From: Mariniblastus sp.
GTDB taxonomy: Bacteria; Planctomycetota; Planctomycetia; Pirellulales; Pirellulaceae
Reading direction: 5' to 3'
Length of the DNA: 64,000 nt
NCBI GenBank assembly: GCA_028823415.1
Contig: JAPKBL010000015.1
Coordinates: 1 to 64,000, forward strand
Within the stretch, counting starts at the first letter, position 1. Every line of letters begins with the position of its first letter. This document shows positions 61,965 to 64,000 of this stretch, piece after piece. The position numbers and the translations under genes are program-made. The notes under the pieces were generated by a model. That model worked only from the letters and a program-made list of their open reading frames with translations, was not told the origin of the DNA and made no database searches.

Positions 61965-62945
61965 ATGCTGAAAAGCTACCACTTGATAATCGGCGCGATG
62001 GTCGTCGCGATTGCCGGCTTCACGCTGCCTTTGTCGGCTCAAACGAAAACCGGCGTCGCTGCCAACAATCTCACCGTTGCCAAAAATATCTCAGCAGCAA
62101 GCGGACGCCCTATTTTCGCCATTGCCGGACAAAGCACCTGACCGCCGTGTGCAGTTTTACTGAAACGTCTAAACACCGATCAGTCCATTGCACCCATCGT
62201 GGCACAGTTCGTGCCCATAAAACTGGACGTCAGCTCTCCTGAGTACGCTCAATGGCGCCGAGACCACACGCCCCAAGGCAACGGCATTCCACAACTCTTT
62301 GTTGTTCGTGCCGACGGTGAAACGCTTTACGGACGATCAGGATCACTCCAGGGCCCGGACCTTCCAAACATGCTCATCGCCGCGCTGCAAAACTCCGGAC
62401 GTATTTTGTCTGCCCGCGAGGCTCAATCGCTTATTGAAGCGGCCGATAAGTTCGTCGAGGAAAAGGAAAAAGGGAATTACGAATCTGCGATCAAGGCAAT
62501 CAGTCGAGTCCGAAAAATCGGTGAACCGGGGCAGATCCCCAGTTATTCGAAACCCGCCATGCGCGTGAACAAATTAGTCCTCGAAACTGCCGACGAAGTC
62601 CGAAGCCAACTTAAAGAACTGGCAACCCAAATCGAATCAGACCAAGTGGATATCAAACTTGGTGCTATGCTGGCCTATTTAAAGCTTCGTCAGGACTTTG
62701 GTGCACTCAAACTCGTCAAATCCGACCTCGCTGGTTTTCAAAAAAAGTACACGCTCAAAGAAAACAAACAACTCACGCGTGAAGCAAAAATCATTGAAAA
62801 CGCTAATCAAGCGAACACCAAAAGCAAAAAAACGCGAGCGATTGAATCTCTTAACGAACTGATCGATCAAACAGAATTCGAACCGGTACGTAAAGAGGCC
62901 GAAAAAAAGCTTACAGAATTGCAACAAGAAATGGGGGCGGGCTAA
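61965..62945 (+). CDS. Exported thioredoxin-fold protein with in-frame TGA, candidate selenoprotein (U-P-P-C)
   Basis: From ATG 61965 the frame gives 326 residues if TGA 62139-62141 (codon 59) is read as selenocysteine. The N-terminus is a signal peptide (LIIGAMVVAIAGFTLPLSAQ). The segment before the TGA, GRPIFAIAGQST, and the U-P-P-C that follows it match the active-site strand and helix of thioredoxin-like proteins, where C-x-x-C is expected; the second Cys (62) is kept. LLKRLNTD, FVPIKLDV and the cis-Pro loop GIPQLFVVRADGETLYG follow in order. The C-terminal 170 residues are helical and charged. There is no other stop. The alternative is a nonsense-inactivated gene. No ribosome binding site is obvious. 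Confidence 0.8.
62139..62193 (+). promoter_or_regulatory. In-frame TGA plus candidate bacterial SECIS stem-loop
   Basis: The TGA is at 62139-62141. Seven bases later a lower stem pairs GTGCAGT (62149-62155) with ATTGCAC (62187-62193), seven positions including one G-T. After a 3/2 internal loop an upper stem pairs ACTGA (62159-62163) with TCAGT (62180-62184), and CG (62166-62167) can pair with CG (62177-62178) near the apex. Apical loop distance from the TGA is about 25 bases and a G lies at the apex, in line with bacterial SECIS elements. The pairing was found by eye, without energy calculation. Confidence 0.55.
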
Positions 62946-63011
62946 CGCTTTTCGTCGTCTTTGATTATCGGCTTCCCGCAGCGTTAACTAGCCGCCGGAC
63001 TATTTCGATTT

Positions 63012-64000
63012 CTAGTCCAGTGATGACGCAGGCTTTGACCAAAATTCTTCGTCAGCGGAAATTTCCATCGGTAAGATCGAATGGTCACCTTCAAAGATAG
63101 GATCACTTAGTAGATTCTGCTCCCGCTTTTGATCCGATGCAACGACTGCTAGTTCAAACTCCAACTCGGAATCATACTGTTCGGGATCAATTCGAACATT
63201 CGTCGATGCATACTCAACGTACTCGACAGGTATACCATTAGGCTCCAATAAATCGGAACTTATCGATTCACTCTCGGGCATTATTTTAGGCTTAAACTCA
63301 ACCGGCTCAGGTCGTTCCTGAGGATGTTTGAAACTCTCGTACTGAACCGGACTTGCTTTTGAATCCATTACTTCTCGATGATCCGGGAGTATTCTGACAT
63401 CGGCGGACAGTTCATGAAAGACATCCCGAATGTGATCGTGGCAAGTAAACATCAATATCTGGTGACCTTGCCTAGAAAATTCCGAAAGAACTTCCGCGGC
63501 AGCCTGAATTCGCCGGCCATCAAAATTCACTAACACATCGTCGAGAACCATCGGCACAACGGCCCCGCGTCTAGCGTACGCCCCAACCAGAGCTAATCTC
63601 AAACTCAGGTACACCGCTTCTCGGGTTCCGCGGCTTAACTTATCGACCGAGATGGAGTCACCGTCTGCGGAATCGACCAACAAATCTTCACCGATCAATT
63701 TTGTCCAGATACGGGTGTAGGTGCCTTCGGTCAATCTGGCCAAAAACCCCGAAGCCTCTTTCAGCGTTTCCGGCTGACGTTTGGATTCATAACTCTCACG
63801 GATCACCTCTAACATGGTCGAACCGGTAGCCAGAATCTGCCATTCCTTTTTGAGTTCCGATATTTCGGTCTCCGTAGATTCAAGTTCGAATAGGGCGAGC
63901 GCCAAACCTTTATCCTCGCCGATCACCTTAAGATCTTGCTGGAGGCCAGCACATTCCTGCTGTAATTGAGTTTGTCGTTCGCGGGCACAATCAATCTTCG
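63012..64000 (-). CDS. SMC/YhaN-like ATPase, C-terminal part (runs off the window)
   Basis: The frame is open from the stop at 63012 to the right edge, so the 5' part is outside; a GTG at 63926 is internal. The visible 329 residues begin with a coiled coil (QLQQEC.., ELESTETEISELKKEW). The ATPase head follows with the ABC-type signature KLSRGTREAVYLSLRLAL, Walker B PMVLDDVLVNFD and the switch His in MFTCHDH. The P-loop must lie in the missing N-terminus. The layout resembles YhaN/RecN-like DNA repair ATPases. An acidic, Pro/Glu-rich tail of about 110 residues follows the head and is unusual. It is convergent with the thioredoxin-fold gene. Confidence 0.82.
   Translation of the reverse strand, partial: KIDCARERQTQLQQECAGLQQDLKVIGEDKGLALALFELESTETEISELKKEWQILATGSTMLEVIRESYESKRQPETLKEASGFLARLTEGTYTRIWTKLIGEDLLVDSADGDSISVDKLSRGTREAVYLSLRLALVGAYARRGAVVPMVLDDVLVNFDGRRIQAAAEVLSEFSRQGHQILMFTCHDHIRDVFHELSADVRILPDHREVMDSKASPVQYESFKHPQERPEPVEFKPKIMPESESISSDLLEPNGIPVEYVEYASTNVRIDPEQYDSELEFELAVVASDQKREQNLLSDPIFEGDHSILPMEISADEEFWSKPASSLD

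Noticed and set aside
62199-62945. Stand-alone 248-residue protein starting at GTG 62199
   Set aside because: It would begin in the middle of a thioredoxin fold, without the active site or signal peptide. The same frame continues upstream through one TGA to a good signal peptide, so the longer gene is the better reading.
1-64000. CRISPR arrays, insertion sequences, prophage genes, rRNA and tRNA genes
   Set aside because: No spaced repeats, transposase or integrase motifs, or cloverleaf-like segments were seen on either strand in the intergenic regions; short tRNA genes could still be missed by eye.

Overview
The window looks like chromosomal DNA of a planctomycete, probably a marine Pirellulales relative. 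The grounds are lineage-typical protein families: a PVC-type membrane-bound dehydrogenase/HEAT/CxxCH cytochrome fusion, a Tat-exported Gfo/Idh/MocA oxidoreductase, a DUF1598-like secreted protein, an SGNH hydrolase with an N-terminal GxDLY domain, and an AtuA-family protein. Genes are mostly single or in short runs, base composition is near 50% GC, and TTG/GTG starts are common. This assignment is inference from gene content; no rRNA or tRNA gene was seen.

Layout. 1-4000: tandem repeats, an unknown membrane protein, a bifunctional nuclease (DUF151), a Gfo/Idh/MocA oxidoreductase and a nitroreductase. 4100-10300: a two-domain M16 protease, a lipoprotein cyclophilin, scpA, and an unknown 99-residue gene just before csrA. 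10400-20300: the large cytochrome fusion, the zwf/gnd pair of the oxidative pentose phosphate pathway, a serine hydrolase and an M28 peptidase. 20500-26000: a methyltransferase, mtnA-purE-der on the minus strand, and a type-4 uracil-DNA glycosylase. 26000-34000: the DUF1598-like protein, an App1-like phosphatase, rpsD, lpdA, crcB, a small membrane protein and the SGNH hydrolase. 34300-42100: FtsK with a very acidic tail, a membrane protein/M28 peptidase pair, DUF4254, an endonuclease/exonuclease/phosphatase protein and a family 9 glycosyltransferase. 42200-49500: a sodium:solute symporter, a lone DNA methyltransferase, argS and an unknown secreted/membrane protein. 49500-55100: a likely acyl-CoA catabolic cluster (AtuA-like, enoyl-CoA hydratase, SDR) and a dipeptidyl-peptidase IV-like enzyme. 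55150-64000: a DegT aminotransferase, pabA/trpG overlapping moeA, lnt, a Tat-exported oxidoreductase, a thioredoxin-fold gene with an in-frame TGA, and the 3' part of an SMC/YhaN-like ATPase running off the right edge.

The most notable observation is at 61965-62945. An exported thioredoxin-like protein has one in-frame TGA exactly where the first cysteine of a CxxC active site is expected (U-P-P-C). The frame is otherwise open on both sides, and a two-tier stem-loop starts 7 bases after the TGA, as expected for a bacterial SECIS element. It is a candidate selenoprotein that an ordinary gene caller would truncate to a GTG start at 62199. Secondary signals are structured leaders before rpsD and crcB, the polyacidic FtsK tail, a coiled-coil insertion in ArgS, an orphan DNA methyltransferase, and short tandem repeats at 1-39 and in the gnd-zwf spacer.
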